From NCBI RefSeq assembly GCF_036556685.1, contig NZ_CP140614.1:1116001-1180000 (forward strand): 64,000 bases of DNA. The letters run 5' to 3'. The notes beneath the pieces are model-generated. The model made no database searches. It saw nothing but the letters and a program-made list of their open reading frames with translations, and was not told the DNA's origin. Positions 36,738 to 44,357 of this stretch are shown piece by piece. Each line of letters begins with the position of its first letter. The first letter of the stretch is position 1. The DNA comes from Sulfurospirillum sp. 1612. Its GTDB lineage: Bacteria; Campylobacterota; Campylobacteria; Campylobacterales; Sulfurospirillaceae. The translations under genes and the position numbers were made by a program.

Positions 36738-38127
36738 CGATTATTTCCTTGAATTTTAGCAAAACAACAATTTCTACGGCAATCACCGCAAATAGTAGTA
36801 TGGTTTTTTTGAATGAGATTATATCCAAAAATAGATTGAAGCCAAATGCTTTGATTGTAAAGAAGAGTAAAACAAAGCCAGAAACAGAACTTGCAAGCGC
36901 CAATCCCTCGACTCCAAGCGGTGCAATCAGTGCCAAAGATAAGATGACATTGGTCACCAGTGAATAGATAGAAATCTTCGCTGCAATGTTTTGTTGATTT
37001 TGTGAATAGAGCCAAAGTGAGAAGATTTTTGAGAGTCCAAATGGTAATAATCCTATGAGATACATACTCAAAACTCTAGAGGTATGGTACGCATTTGTAG
37101 CGTTAAATGAGCCTCTTTGAAACAATAGCTTGACGATTTCATCACTTAAGATGAGCCCTACGACCATCGAGAGACACAAGATGAAAGTCAAAAACCAAAA
37201 CGATTGCCCCATCAATCTGAGTGCTTTATCATGATGGTCACTTTTTAACATGCGTGCGATTTTGGGAAAAATTCCCACGCTCAGAGCGATGGCAAAAAGA
37301 GCCAGAGGCAATTGAAAAACGCGATTACCATAATACAGATAACTGATGCTACCACTTGCTAAGAAACTCGCCAGCCACGTATCCAAAAAAGCTGAGACTT
37401 GCGCGGTGGAATTACCAACAATGGCATGATAAAATGCTTTGAAAAATGTCTCAGTTTGTTTGTCTTTTTTATCAGAGCGCGTGTAACGATATCCGACATA
37501 AAAGATTTTTAATAAGCCTTTTTTATATAAGGCAATGAGATGGGCTATGACTTGTAAAATCCCTCCTATTAATACCGCATAACTCATGGCATAAACAATC
37601 TCAACTTTGGTTAAATCTCGACTGAGTAACAAGGCTGTAATCAGTGCGATATTTAACAAAGCCGTAGAGAACGCTGTCGTGGCAAAATGATTTTTGTATT
37701 GAAGCAATGAAGCAAAGAATGAAACGCAAAAGATAAGAGGAAGATAGTAGAAATTAATCGCTACAAAAGTAGAGGCTAATTCGATATCTTTTTCATCAAA
37801 ACCTATGGCAATCACTTTGGTAAAAAAATTATTAAATACGCTTACAAGAAGAGATAATAAAATCAAAAAAAGAAAGAATTTTATAAAAATTCGATACGTA
37901 AAAAGCGATTTGATGCGAGATTTTGTAAAATTAGGGATAAAACTCTGCGCAAAGGCACCTTCAGCAAAAATACGTCGAAAAAGGTTGGGCAGTTTAAAAG
38001 CCACAAAAAAGATATCACTGTATAAATTTGCACCCAAAATGGATGCGGTAAGTAAATCTCTTATAAAACCGAAAATTCTAGAGATTAAAATGCCGATACT
38101 ATTTGTAAAAAATGATTTTAAGAACAT
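36724..38127 (-). CDS. murJ: Lipid II flippase MurJ (MviN)
   Basis: The 467-residue polytopic MOP-superfamily protein has SIGILISRIFGFIRDLLTASILG near the N-terminus and FKLPNLFRRIFAEGAFAQSFIP, the MurJ signature region with functionally important arginines. About 13-14 helices follow. It flips lipid II for peptidoglycan synthesis. It is the first gene of the minus-strand operon and divergent from the FapA-like gene over a 98-bp gap. Confidence 0.95.
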   Translation of the reverse strand: MFLKSFFTNSIGILISRIFGFIRDLLTASILGANLYSDIFFVAFKLPNLFRRIFAEGAFAQSFIPNFTKSRIKSLFTYRIFIKFFLFLILLSLLVSVFNNFFTKVIAIGFDEKDIELASTFVAINFYYLPLIFCVSFFASLLQYKNHFATTAFSTALLNIALITALLLSRDLTKVEIVYAMSYAVLIGGILQVIAHLIALYKKGLLKIFYVGYRYTRSDKKDKQTETFFKAFYHAIVGNSTAQVSAFLDTWLASFLASGSISYLYYGNRVFQLPLALFAIALSVGIFPKIARMLKSDHHDKALRLMGQSFWFLTFILCLSMVVGLILSDEIVKLLFQRGSFNATNAYHTSRVLSMYLIGLLPFGLSKIFSLWLYSQNQQNIAAKISIYSLVTNVILSLALIAPLGVEGLALASSVSGFVLLFFTIKAFGFNLFLDIISFKKTILLFAVIAVEIVVLLKFKEIIDVYL

Positions 38128-38178
38128 TTTGAATTTTAACAGATTGTGCGTTAAATAGAGCTTTTATTTAAATCATTG

Positions 38179-38184
38179 TATAAT
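38179..38184 (+). promoter_or_regulatory. Consensus -10 (TATAAT) for the FapA-like/ruvA/ddl operon
   Basis: TTGTATAATAATG lies 42 bases before the TTG start of the FapA-like gene. TATAAT is a perfect -10, preceded by TG without the usual one-base spacer. The expected transcript start is near 38191. AAGGA (38215-38219) is the ribosome site. Confidence 0.5.
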
Positions 38185-38225
38185 AATGATAATTTGTGTC
38201 TAAAATTTGATTAAAAGGATATATT

Positions 38226-40148
38226 TTGGGTTTATTTGGTTCATCTCATAAAAATACAAAAGAGACAGACACTCATGAAAAAGAAGATGAATTTAAGTCT
38301 GTTATTATCGATACAGAACATGTCGTAGATGAGCTCAAAAACCTCTCAGCTGTCTATAACATTAGCCCTCGAGATTTAAGTTTTAAGATACTGAAAATCC
38401 TCACTTCCTATAAAATAGAAAAAAATGAAGACTACAAAGAAGTTACCGGCGAAGATTTTGAAATATTTCATGATAATGATTTTCTTCTCAATCCCGAATT
38501 AAAAATCAAGCAACATTTTAAAGTAGAAATTTTTAAAAAGCCTAAAAAAGAGTTGCACGCCTTGCCTGAGATTGTTTTAGGTGGCAATAAATCTTTGACG
38601 AAAATTATTGCAACAGCGAAACAGAATTTTGAAATCCGTTATTATGAAGGATTAGAAGAAAAAATCATAGAAGATATTAATATCAAAAAAATTCGCTCCA
38701 ATATACTGGTAGGAATCCGAGACGAAGCGATGCATCGAGAAGTCAAAAAGCTGGTGGCTATGATTCGTGTCAAAAATCTCTTAGAAAATGACTTTGTTTT
38801 TGTTGTCTGCCAAGGAGTAGAAAAAGTAGATTCTATTGATGATAAATTGCTCTTTCATTATAAAAATAAATTGAAACCAAAAGATGGCAATGACCGAGTG
38901 GATTATGCAAGGCGAGGGTATGTCTTAGCTGTATCTTCAGGTGAGCCGATTATCGAATACGTCAAAGCGCAAAATGGCACACCAGGACGAAATTGTCAGG
39001 GAAAATTTCTCAGCGTCACGGAGGCTACATCTCAATATGATGGCAATCTTAATATTAGTGAAAACATCACCAAAAAAGAAGATGATAATAAAATCTTGTA
39101 TGTCGCCAACCAAAGCGGTTATGTCAATATCGATAATGGTGTTTATGATATCAAAGATAATATGGAAATAGAATCCGTTGATTTTAAATCTACCGGTTCT
39201 ATTGAGACGGATATTAATTCTAATGTCACCATCAATATTAAAGAGAGTGATGCGCTCAAAGATGCGATAGGCCCGGGGATGAGTGTGGAGACTTCAGAAT
39301 TAAATATTGAAGGAAACATCGGCAGTGGTGCGACGGTCAAAACCAAAAAATTGGTCGTCAAAGGACAAACTCACAAAACGTCAAAATTAGAATCAGAATT
39401 TGCCAATATTGCGGTACACAGAGGCGAAGTGAGTGGTCGAGAGATTGAGATTGAACGACTCGAAGGGGGCATGGTCTTTGGTGATATTGTACGGATTAAA
39501 AGTGCCATCGGTGGCGAGGTGGTCGCCAAGGAGATTTATATTGATGAACTCACCTCAAATACGACATTGCGTGCCAATAGTTTGATTGATATCTCACACG
39601 TCAAAGGGAGCAATAACAAATTGTGTATCGATCCCACATCAACGCACGTATATCATCAAAAGATAGAAAAAATCAATGAAGATATTAAAAAAACCAAAAT
39701 AGAGTTGGTTCCTATGCCAAAACTTCTAGAGAGCAAAAAACGTTTGATAGACAACAATCGCAGTATTATAGAAGAGATAAAAAATCGGATTTCGGACTTG
39801 AAAAAAAGCAACAAACGGCCTCCGATATCTCTTATCAATAAAATCAAAGATTATCAAAAGATTGTGAACGAATATAATACATTATTAAATAACTTTAAAA
39901 ACAAAAAACACCAGTTGGCCTCACTGAATGAAAATCTACTCTCCGTACAAAATCAAATCTTCTCAGCCAAGATTATCAATCGTGGTATTTGGAAAGAGTT
40001 TAATGAGTTGAAATTTAAACTCATCTCCCCAGCTTTGGAGGTGATTTATAATACAAAAGATAATGAAATCATCAGAGAAGTGACCTTGGTACATACAGGA
40101 GATAATCAGTTTGAAATCAAAAAATCAAGTGAGTATAGCGCATCATGA
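38226..40148 (+). CDS. FapA-like DUF342 protein
   Basis: The 640-residue protein starts at TTG 38226, with AAGGA six bases upstream. The N-terminal ~200 residues are mixed. From about 230 comes the FapA/DUF342 region (GEPIIEYVKAQNGTPGRNCQGK), then a long beta-helix-like stretch with short repeats (TGSIETDINSNVTINIKESD, IEGNIGSGATVKTKKLVVKGQ). A coiled coil spans roughly 480-590 before a short C-terminal domain. FapA homologues are linked to flagellar/polar assembly or surface sensing, but the function here is unproven. C. jejuni has a similar gene beside ruvA (from memory Cj0800c). It overlaps ruvA as ATGA. Confidence 0.85.
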   Translation: MGLFGSSHKNTKETDTHEKEDEFKSVIIDTEHVVDELKNLSAVYNISPRDLSFKILKILTSYKIEKNEDYKEVTGEDFEIFHDNDFLLNPELKIKQHFKVEIFKKPKKELHALPEIVLGGNKSLTKIIATAKQNFEIRYYEGLEEKIIEDINIKKIRSNILVGIRDEAMHREVKKLVAMIRVKNLLENDFVFVVCQGVEKVDSIDDKLLFHYKNKLKPKDGNDRVDYARRGYVLAVSSGEPIIEYVKAQNGTPGRNCQGKFLSVTEATSQYDGNLNISENITKKEDDNKILYVANQSGYVNIDNGVYDIKDNMEIESVDFKSTGSIETDINSNVTINIKESDALKDAIGPGMSVETSELNIEGNIGSGATVKTKKLVVKGQTHKTSKLESEFANIAVHRGEVSGREIEIERLEGGMVFGDIVRIKSAIGGEVVAKEIYIDELTSNTTLRANSLIDISHVKGSNNKLCIDPTSTHVYHQKIEKINEDIKKTKIELVPMPKLLESKKRLIDNNRSIIEEIKNRISDLKKSNKRPPISLINKIKDYQKIVNEYNTLLNNFKNKKHQLASLNENLLSVQNQIFSAKIINRGIWKEFNELKFKLISPALEVIYNTKDNEIIREVTLVHTGDNQFEIKKSSEYSAS

Positions 40149-40702
40149 TCATCGGAATTGAAGGAAAAATTCTCAAAAAAGAACCAACTTTTTTGCATAT
40201 AAAAACAAATTCAGGCTTAGTCTATAAAGTGAATGTATCACTTTTTACCTCTTCTAGCATCAATACCGACGATATATTTTTGCATACGACACTTATCATT
40301 CGAGAAGATCATCATACCTTGTTTGGCTTTTTGGAAATGGCAGAAAAAAATATCTTCGATACGGTAGTAAAACTCAATGGAATTGGCCCATCAACCGCCT
40401 TGGCTATCTGTTCGACTTTAACACCGAGTGCGTTTGCCTCTGCACTTATGAATCAGCAGATTGAAGCTTTCACAAGAGTGCCTGGAATTGGCCCTAAAAA
40501 TGCCAAACGCTTGCTGGTTGAGTTGAGTGATTTTTCACTTGAGACGATGGATGGTGGCACTATCAACAATGCGCAATCTGAAGCGATGATGGCACTGGAG
40601 AGTCTTGGGTTTAAAAAAGAGCGAATTAAAAAGGTATTGACCACGTGTAAGAGTACCGAGACCACGTTGCTAATAAAAGAAGCATTAAAAAAATTAGGAT
40701 AG
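40145..40702 (+). CDS. ruvA: Holliday junction DNA-binding subunit RuvA
   Basis: The 185-residue protein has the N-terminal OB fold (MIIGIEGKILKKEPTFLHI), two helix-hairpin-helix segments (LNGIGPSTALAIC and VPGIGPKNAKRLL) and the C-terminal RuvB-contacting domain (SEAMMALESLGFKKERIKK). RuvA loads the RuvB motor onto four-way junctions. RuvB is not in the window. Confidence 0.97.
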   Translation: MIIGIEGKILKKEPTFLHIKTNSGLVYKVNVSLFTSSSINTDDIFLHTTLIIREDHHTLFGFLEMAEKNIFDTVVKLNGIGPSTALAICSTLTPSAFASALMNQQIEAFTRVPGIGPKNAKRLLVELSDFSLETMDGGTINNAQSEAMMALESLGFKKERIKKVLTTCKSTETTLLIKEALKKLG

Positions 40703-40704
40703 AG

Positions 40705-40743
40705 ATGTATCAAGATTATAATTTTAAGATAAGTGAGTATTGA
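40705..40743 (+). CDS. Possible 12-codon coupling ORF between ruvA and ddl
   Basis: Two bases after the ruvA stop a short frame runs ATG TAT CAA ... TAT TGA. Its TGA overlaps the ddl ATG as TGATG, and AGGA lies five bases before its ATG. The 12-residue product (MYQDYNFKISEY) is unlikely to have its own function, but translating it would couple ddl to ruvA. A chance frame is possible. Evidence is position only. Confidence 0.25.
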   Translation: MYQDYNFKISEY

Positions 40744-41777
40744 TGAAAATTGCACTAGTATTTGGCGCCAATAGCTTTGAACATGAGATTAGTATTGTCA
40801 GTGCGATTGCACTGAAAAAAGTTTTGAAAAGTGAGTTGATTTATATTTTTTGTGATTATAATAGAGATTTTTATCTCATTCCAACGGACAAGATTAATTC
40901 GAAAAGATTTAGTAGCGGAGAGTACAAAAAAGATAAAAAAGTAGCGATTGGACAAGGAGGCTTTTATCAAAAAGGTCTTTTAAGTGAGAAAAAAATCGAC
41001 TGCGATATCGTGATGAGCGTGGTGCATGGCAAAGATGGTGAAGATGGTAGCCTTGCTTCTTTGTTTGATTTTTTCAAGATTCCCTATATCGGTCCGAGAG
41101 TGGAGGCCAGTGTCATTAGCTACAACAAGCTTTTAACCAAACTCTATGCCAAAGAATTTGATGTCAAAACACTTCCTTATACGACACTTCAAAAAGATTC
41201 TAATCGAGATATTACACTTGAATATCCCGTGATTGTAAAGCCTACACGATTAGGGAGTTCTATTGGTATTAGTATTCCTACCAATAAAGAAGAGTTGGAT
41301 TACGCTCTTGATGTTGCTTTTGAGTTTGATTCCCAAGTGATCATCGAGCCTTTTATTCGTGACATTAAAGAGTATAACCTTGCTGGTTGCAAGTGTGATG
41401 ATTATCGTTTTTCTATCATCGAAGAGCCGGAAAAAAATCAGATATTGGACTTTGATAAAAAATATCTTGATTTTTCAAGAACCAAACGGGTGAATGAAGC
41501 GAATCTCTCTGATGCGTTAATCGCAAAAATACAAGAAAATTTCAAAAGATTGTATGAGCCGTTTTTCTCAGGAGCCCTCATCCGATGTGATTTTTTTGTG
41601 ATTGATGATGATGTTTATATCAATGAAATCAATCCAATCCCTGGTAGTATGGCCAATTATTTGTTTGATGATTTTGATAGTATTATCAAAGATTTAGCCC
41701 ATCATCTGCCACAAAGTATAAAAATTCCTCAAAATTATACCTATATTAATGATATTCAAGCAGCAAAAGGCAAATAA
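40743..41777 (+). CDS. ddl: D-alanine-D-alanine ligase
   Basis: The 344-residue ATP-grasp ligase makes the D-Ala-D-Ala dipeptide for peptidoglycan. It shows LVFGANSFEHEISIVSA (substrate glutamate), VHGKDGEDGSL, IGPRVEASVISYNKLLTK, the ATP-grasp segment YPVIVKPTRLGSSIGIS, and INEINPIPGSM with the metal ligands. The ATG at 40743 is used; a TTG one codon upstream is in frame. It is followed by a large palindrome and the antitoxin-like gene. Confidence 0.96.
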   Translation: MKIALVFGANSFEHEISIVSAIALKKVLKSELIYIFCDYNRDFYLIPTDKINSKRFSSGEYKKDKKVAIGQGGFYQKGLLSEKKIDCDIVMSVVHGKDGEDGSLASLFDFFKIPYIGPRVEASVISYNKLLTKLYAKEFDVKTLPYTTLQKDSNRDITLEYPVIVKPTRLGSSIGISIPTNKEELDYALDVAFEFDSQVIIEPFIRDIKEYNLAGCKCDDYRFSIIEEPEKNQILDFDKKYLDFSRTKRVNEANLSDALIAKIQENFKRLYEPFFSGALIRCDFFVIDDDVYINEINPIPGSMANYLFDDFDSIIKDLAHHLPQSIKIPQNYTYINDIQAAKGK

Positions 41778-41780
41778 TAC

Positions 41781-41812
41781 GTTATAATACATAAAATTTT
41801 ATGTATTATAAC
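41781..41812. promoter_or_regulatory. Perfect 32-bp palindrome upstream of the antitoxin-like gene
   Basis: GTTATAATACATAAAA (41781-41796) is followed with no spacer by its exact reverse complement. A TATAAT lies in each arm, one per strand (41783-41788 on the plus strand). The palindrome sits 3 bases after the ddl stop and 34 bases before the ATG of the Phd/YefM-like gene. It could be an autoregulatory operator over a promoter, or a hairpin separating ddl from the next genes. A zero-base loop cannot form in RNA without opening the centre. Confidence 0.6.
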
Positions 41813-41846
41813 AAACTGCACATTAGAATACCAAAAAGGAATAACT

Positions 41847-42065
41847 ATGATTTCTTATACCCAAAAGGAGATAGTATCGGCTACGGATGCTGTACGAAAC
41901 TTCAGCTCGGTCTTGAAAAGTATCTCTAGCAAAGAAAAAGAAAAAGTGGTGATTGTCAAAAACAACAGATTTGAAGCAGTTGTTTTGAGTGTAGACCAAT
42001 ATGAAAAAATGACAAAAGCGGTGGAAATTCTTGAAAATATTTATAATAAAACAAAAGCGAAATAG
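41847..42065 (+). CDS. Phd/YefM-type antitoxin-like protein, no toxin partner
   Basis: This 72-residue protein has the Phd/YefM layout: a short N-terminal strand, the helix SATDAVRNFSSVLKSISS, then EKVVIVKNNRFEAVVLSVDQYEKM, which dimerises and binds DNA in that family, and a helical tail. AAAAAGGA lies six bases before the ATG. The expected RelE/ParE/Doc toxin is absent: the next gene is an alpha/beta hydrolase. C. jejuni has a small gene at the same position between ddl and the hydrolase, so it may be a conserved solitary DNA-binding protein rather than part of a toxin-antitoxin pair. Confidence 0.75.
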   Translation: MISYTQKEIVSATDAVRNFSSVLKSISSKEKEKVVIVKNNRFEAVVLSVDQYEKMTKAVEILENIYNKTKAK

Positions 42066-42074
42066 AATATAATT

Positions 42075-42794
42075 ATGGCACAAAAAAGAGTTTGCTATGA
42101 TGAGATTACATACAATATTAGCTATGAGATTCATCATCATGATAAAAAACAAGAGATTGTCTTCTTACACGGTTGGGGCAGTAATAAGGAGATCATGAGA
42201 AATGCTTTTTTGAAGTATCTGCCTGAATTTAAGCACATCTATATTGATATGCCAGGTTTTGGTAACTCAGACATTAAAAATCCCTTAGATACGAAAGAAT
42301 ATGCCAATATTATTCAGGTTTTTTTAGATTCTATTCATGCTTCTAAAGCCATCATTTTTGGCCACTCCTTTGGTGGTAAAGTGGCGACTTTGTTAGACCC
42401 TAAAATATTGGTATTATTGAGTACTGCGGGTATTTTAAATAAAAAATCCTTCAAAACTAAAGCCAAAATTTTAACCTATAAGTTACTCAAGCCCATCGCG
42501 CAAAAATCGCTATATAAAGTATTCGCGACCAAAGATGTCTCAGGGATGTCTCAGGTGATGTATGAGACCCTCAAAAAAGTTGTAGATGAGGATTTTGAGC
42601 CTATTTTTGCTGCGTTTCAAAATAAAGCCTGTGTTTATTGGGGGCGTGATGATGCGGCTGTTCCCCTTTGGAATGCAGAAAAAATTACGGCATTAATAAA
42701 AAATTCTAAGATGCGCGTTTATGAAGGAGACCATTTTTTCTTCTTGAAAAATGCTGCGTTGATTTGTGATGATTTCAAAAAAGATTTAAATTAG
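42075..42794 (+). CDS. Alpha/beta hydrolase
   Basis: The 239-residue protein has LHGWGSN (31-37, oxyanion-hole region), the nucleophile elbow GHSFGG with Ser98, an acid at D192/D193 in WGRDDAAVP, and the catalytic histidine H220 in GDHFFF. This is a complete triad of the alpha/beta-hydrolase fold. No signal peptide is seen. The substrate is unknown. Its place between the ddl and murF genes is conserved in Campylobacter and suggests a link to cell-wall precursors, but that is inference. Confidence 0.88.
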   Translation: MAQKRVCYDEITYNISYEIHHHDKKQEIVFLHGWGSNKEIMRNAFLKYLPEFKHIYIDMPGFGNSDIKNPLDTKEYANIIQVFLDSIHASKAIIFGHSFGGKVATLLDPKILVLLSTAGILNKKSFKTKAKILTYKLLKPIAQKSLYKVFATKDVSGMSQVMYETLKKVVDEDFEPIFAAFQNKACVYWGRDDAAVPLWNAEKITALIKNSKMRVYEGDHFFFLKNAALICDDFKKDLN

Positions 42795-42800
42795 GTGATG

Positions 42801-44237
42801 ATGATGGTATATTTAGAGTTATTAGTACATGTATTATTTACATTATGTTTGGGATATTATTTTATCAGTGCGATGCAGTGGTACAGTTATAAGTTAGAGC
42901 GAGTTGTGCTACATTTTAATCGATATGATTGGCATTTTTATTTCTTCATGATACCGATTTTTATCTATTATATTTCGGGCGTTTATTTCTTGTTGTATTT
43001 TTTTATTATCTATATCCCGACACTTTTTCTCTGGTACCGTGCCATTGATAAAAAGCTCATCTTTACACCGCGCATCAAACGTTTTTTTGGCTTTTTGGCT
43101 TTAGCGATAGTGTTTCAAGATCTCTTGTGCTTCTTAAATCCAAATTGTCTTATCTATGGTGTTATATTTCCACTTTTCTTCTCTTATCTTGCGTCTTATT
43201 TATACGAAAAAATACTCTTTTATGACTTCAAAAAAAGAGCCTCCAAGAAACTATTGGCAAATCCAAATTTGAAAGTCATTGCGATTACGGCAAGTTATGG
43301 TAAAACCAGTATTAAAAATTTCCTTTATGAAGTCTTGTCACAACACTATAATGTTTACAAAACACCTCGCAGCGTCAATACGCTAGGAGGTATCATCAAG
43401 GATATTAATGAAAATCTAGACGATGATATCGTCTTTTATATCGTAGAGGCAGGTGCTCGTGCAAAAGGGGATATTTTAGAAATTGCACAATTTGTCCAAC
43501 CGCACATCGCAATCGTGGGACAAATTGGTGAACAACATATCGAATATTTTAAAACACTGCAAAATATACGAGATACCAAGATGGAACTGCTCCAAAGTGC
43601 ACGATTAGAGCACGCTTTTGTTCATACCAGCGCCCATGTTAAACCAGAAAAGCATATAACATTTTTTGGTGATCATATTGAGGGTATTATACCGACATTA
43701 GAAGGGATTGATTTTGATTTGATTTTTGATGCAAAACAGTATCATTTTCATGCCAATTTATTAGGGGCTTTTAATGCCCAAAACCTTGATGTTGTGATTC
43801 GTACTGCTAGGTATCTTGGTCTTGATATGGAGACGATACAAGAGCGTATTGCACATCTGTCACAAGTAGAACACCGATTACAAAAGATAGAAGCCAATGG
43901 TAAGATAATCATCGATGATAGTTACAACGGAAATCTTGAGGGGATGGTCGGCTCGTACGAGCTTGTTTCTCAATACTCTGGACGGAAAGTCATCATCACT
44001 CCGGGTATTGTGGAGAGTGATGAAGCCTCTAATATCAAATTGGCCAACAAAATTGATGCGATATTTGATTTGGTGATTATTACGTCAAAGATTAATGCAA
44101 AGATTTTGGCACAACACATACAACATACTGAAAAAATTATTTTAAAAGACAAGGGTAAAATCGAAAAAGTATTGGCAGAAAATACACAAATGGGAGATTT
44201 AATTTTATTTTCTAACGATGCACCGACATTTATGTGA
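42801..44237 (+). CDS. murF: MurF-type ligase with an N-terminal membrane domain
   Basis: MurF adds D-Ala-D-Ala to UDP-MurNAc-tripeptide. Here the first ~150 residues are several hydrophobic helices. The Mur ligase core follows: P-loop ITASYGKTSIKN, VEAGARAKGDI, GQIGEQHIEYF, LGAFNAQN and the C-terminal DDSYNGNLEGMVGS. The P-loop reads SYGKTS instead of the usual SNGKTT. The membrane extension is seen in other Campylobacterota and would place the enzyme at the membrane. The start is ambiguous among GTG 42795 and ATGs 42798, 42801 and 42804; the AGG spacing favours 42801 or 42804. Confidence 0.9.
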   Translation: MMVYLELLVHVLFTLCLGYYFISAMQWYSYKLERVVLHFNRYDWHFYFFMIPIFIYYISGVYFLLYFFIIYIPTLFLWYRAIDKKLIFTPRIKRFFGFLALAIVFQDLLCFLNPNCLIYGVIFPLFFSYLASYLYEKILFYDFKKRASKKLLANPNLKVIAITASYGKTSIKNFLYEVLSQHYNVYKTPRSVNTLGGIIKDINENLDDDIVFYIVEAGARAKGDILEIAQFVQPHIAIVGQIGEQHIEYFKTLQNIRDTKMELLQSARLEHAFVHTSAHVKPEKHITFFGDHIEGIIPTLEGIDFDLIFDAKQYHFHANLLGAFNAQNLDVVIRTARYLGLDMETIQERIAHLSQVEHRLQKIEANGKIIIDDSYNGNLEGMVGSYELVSQYSGRKVIITPGIVESDEASNIKLANKIDAIFDLVIITSKINAKILAQHIQHTEKIILKDKGKIEKVLAENTQMGDLILFSNDAPTFM

Positions 44238-44357
44238 TATTATAATTTATTATTTATAATAAAAAAAGTATAATTTATTAAACGCAAAAAAATATCTTAT
44301 ATTTTTGTAATCTTTATTTTAATATGATACCGTTAAAATGAGAATCAAGGGAGTGGT

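Noticed and set aside
41847-42794. Toxin-antitoxin pair formed by the Phd/YefM-like gene and the following gene
   Set aside because: The following gene is an alpha/beta hydrolase with a full catalytic triad (S98, D192/193, H220), not a RelE, ParE or Doc toxin.
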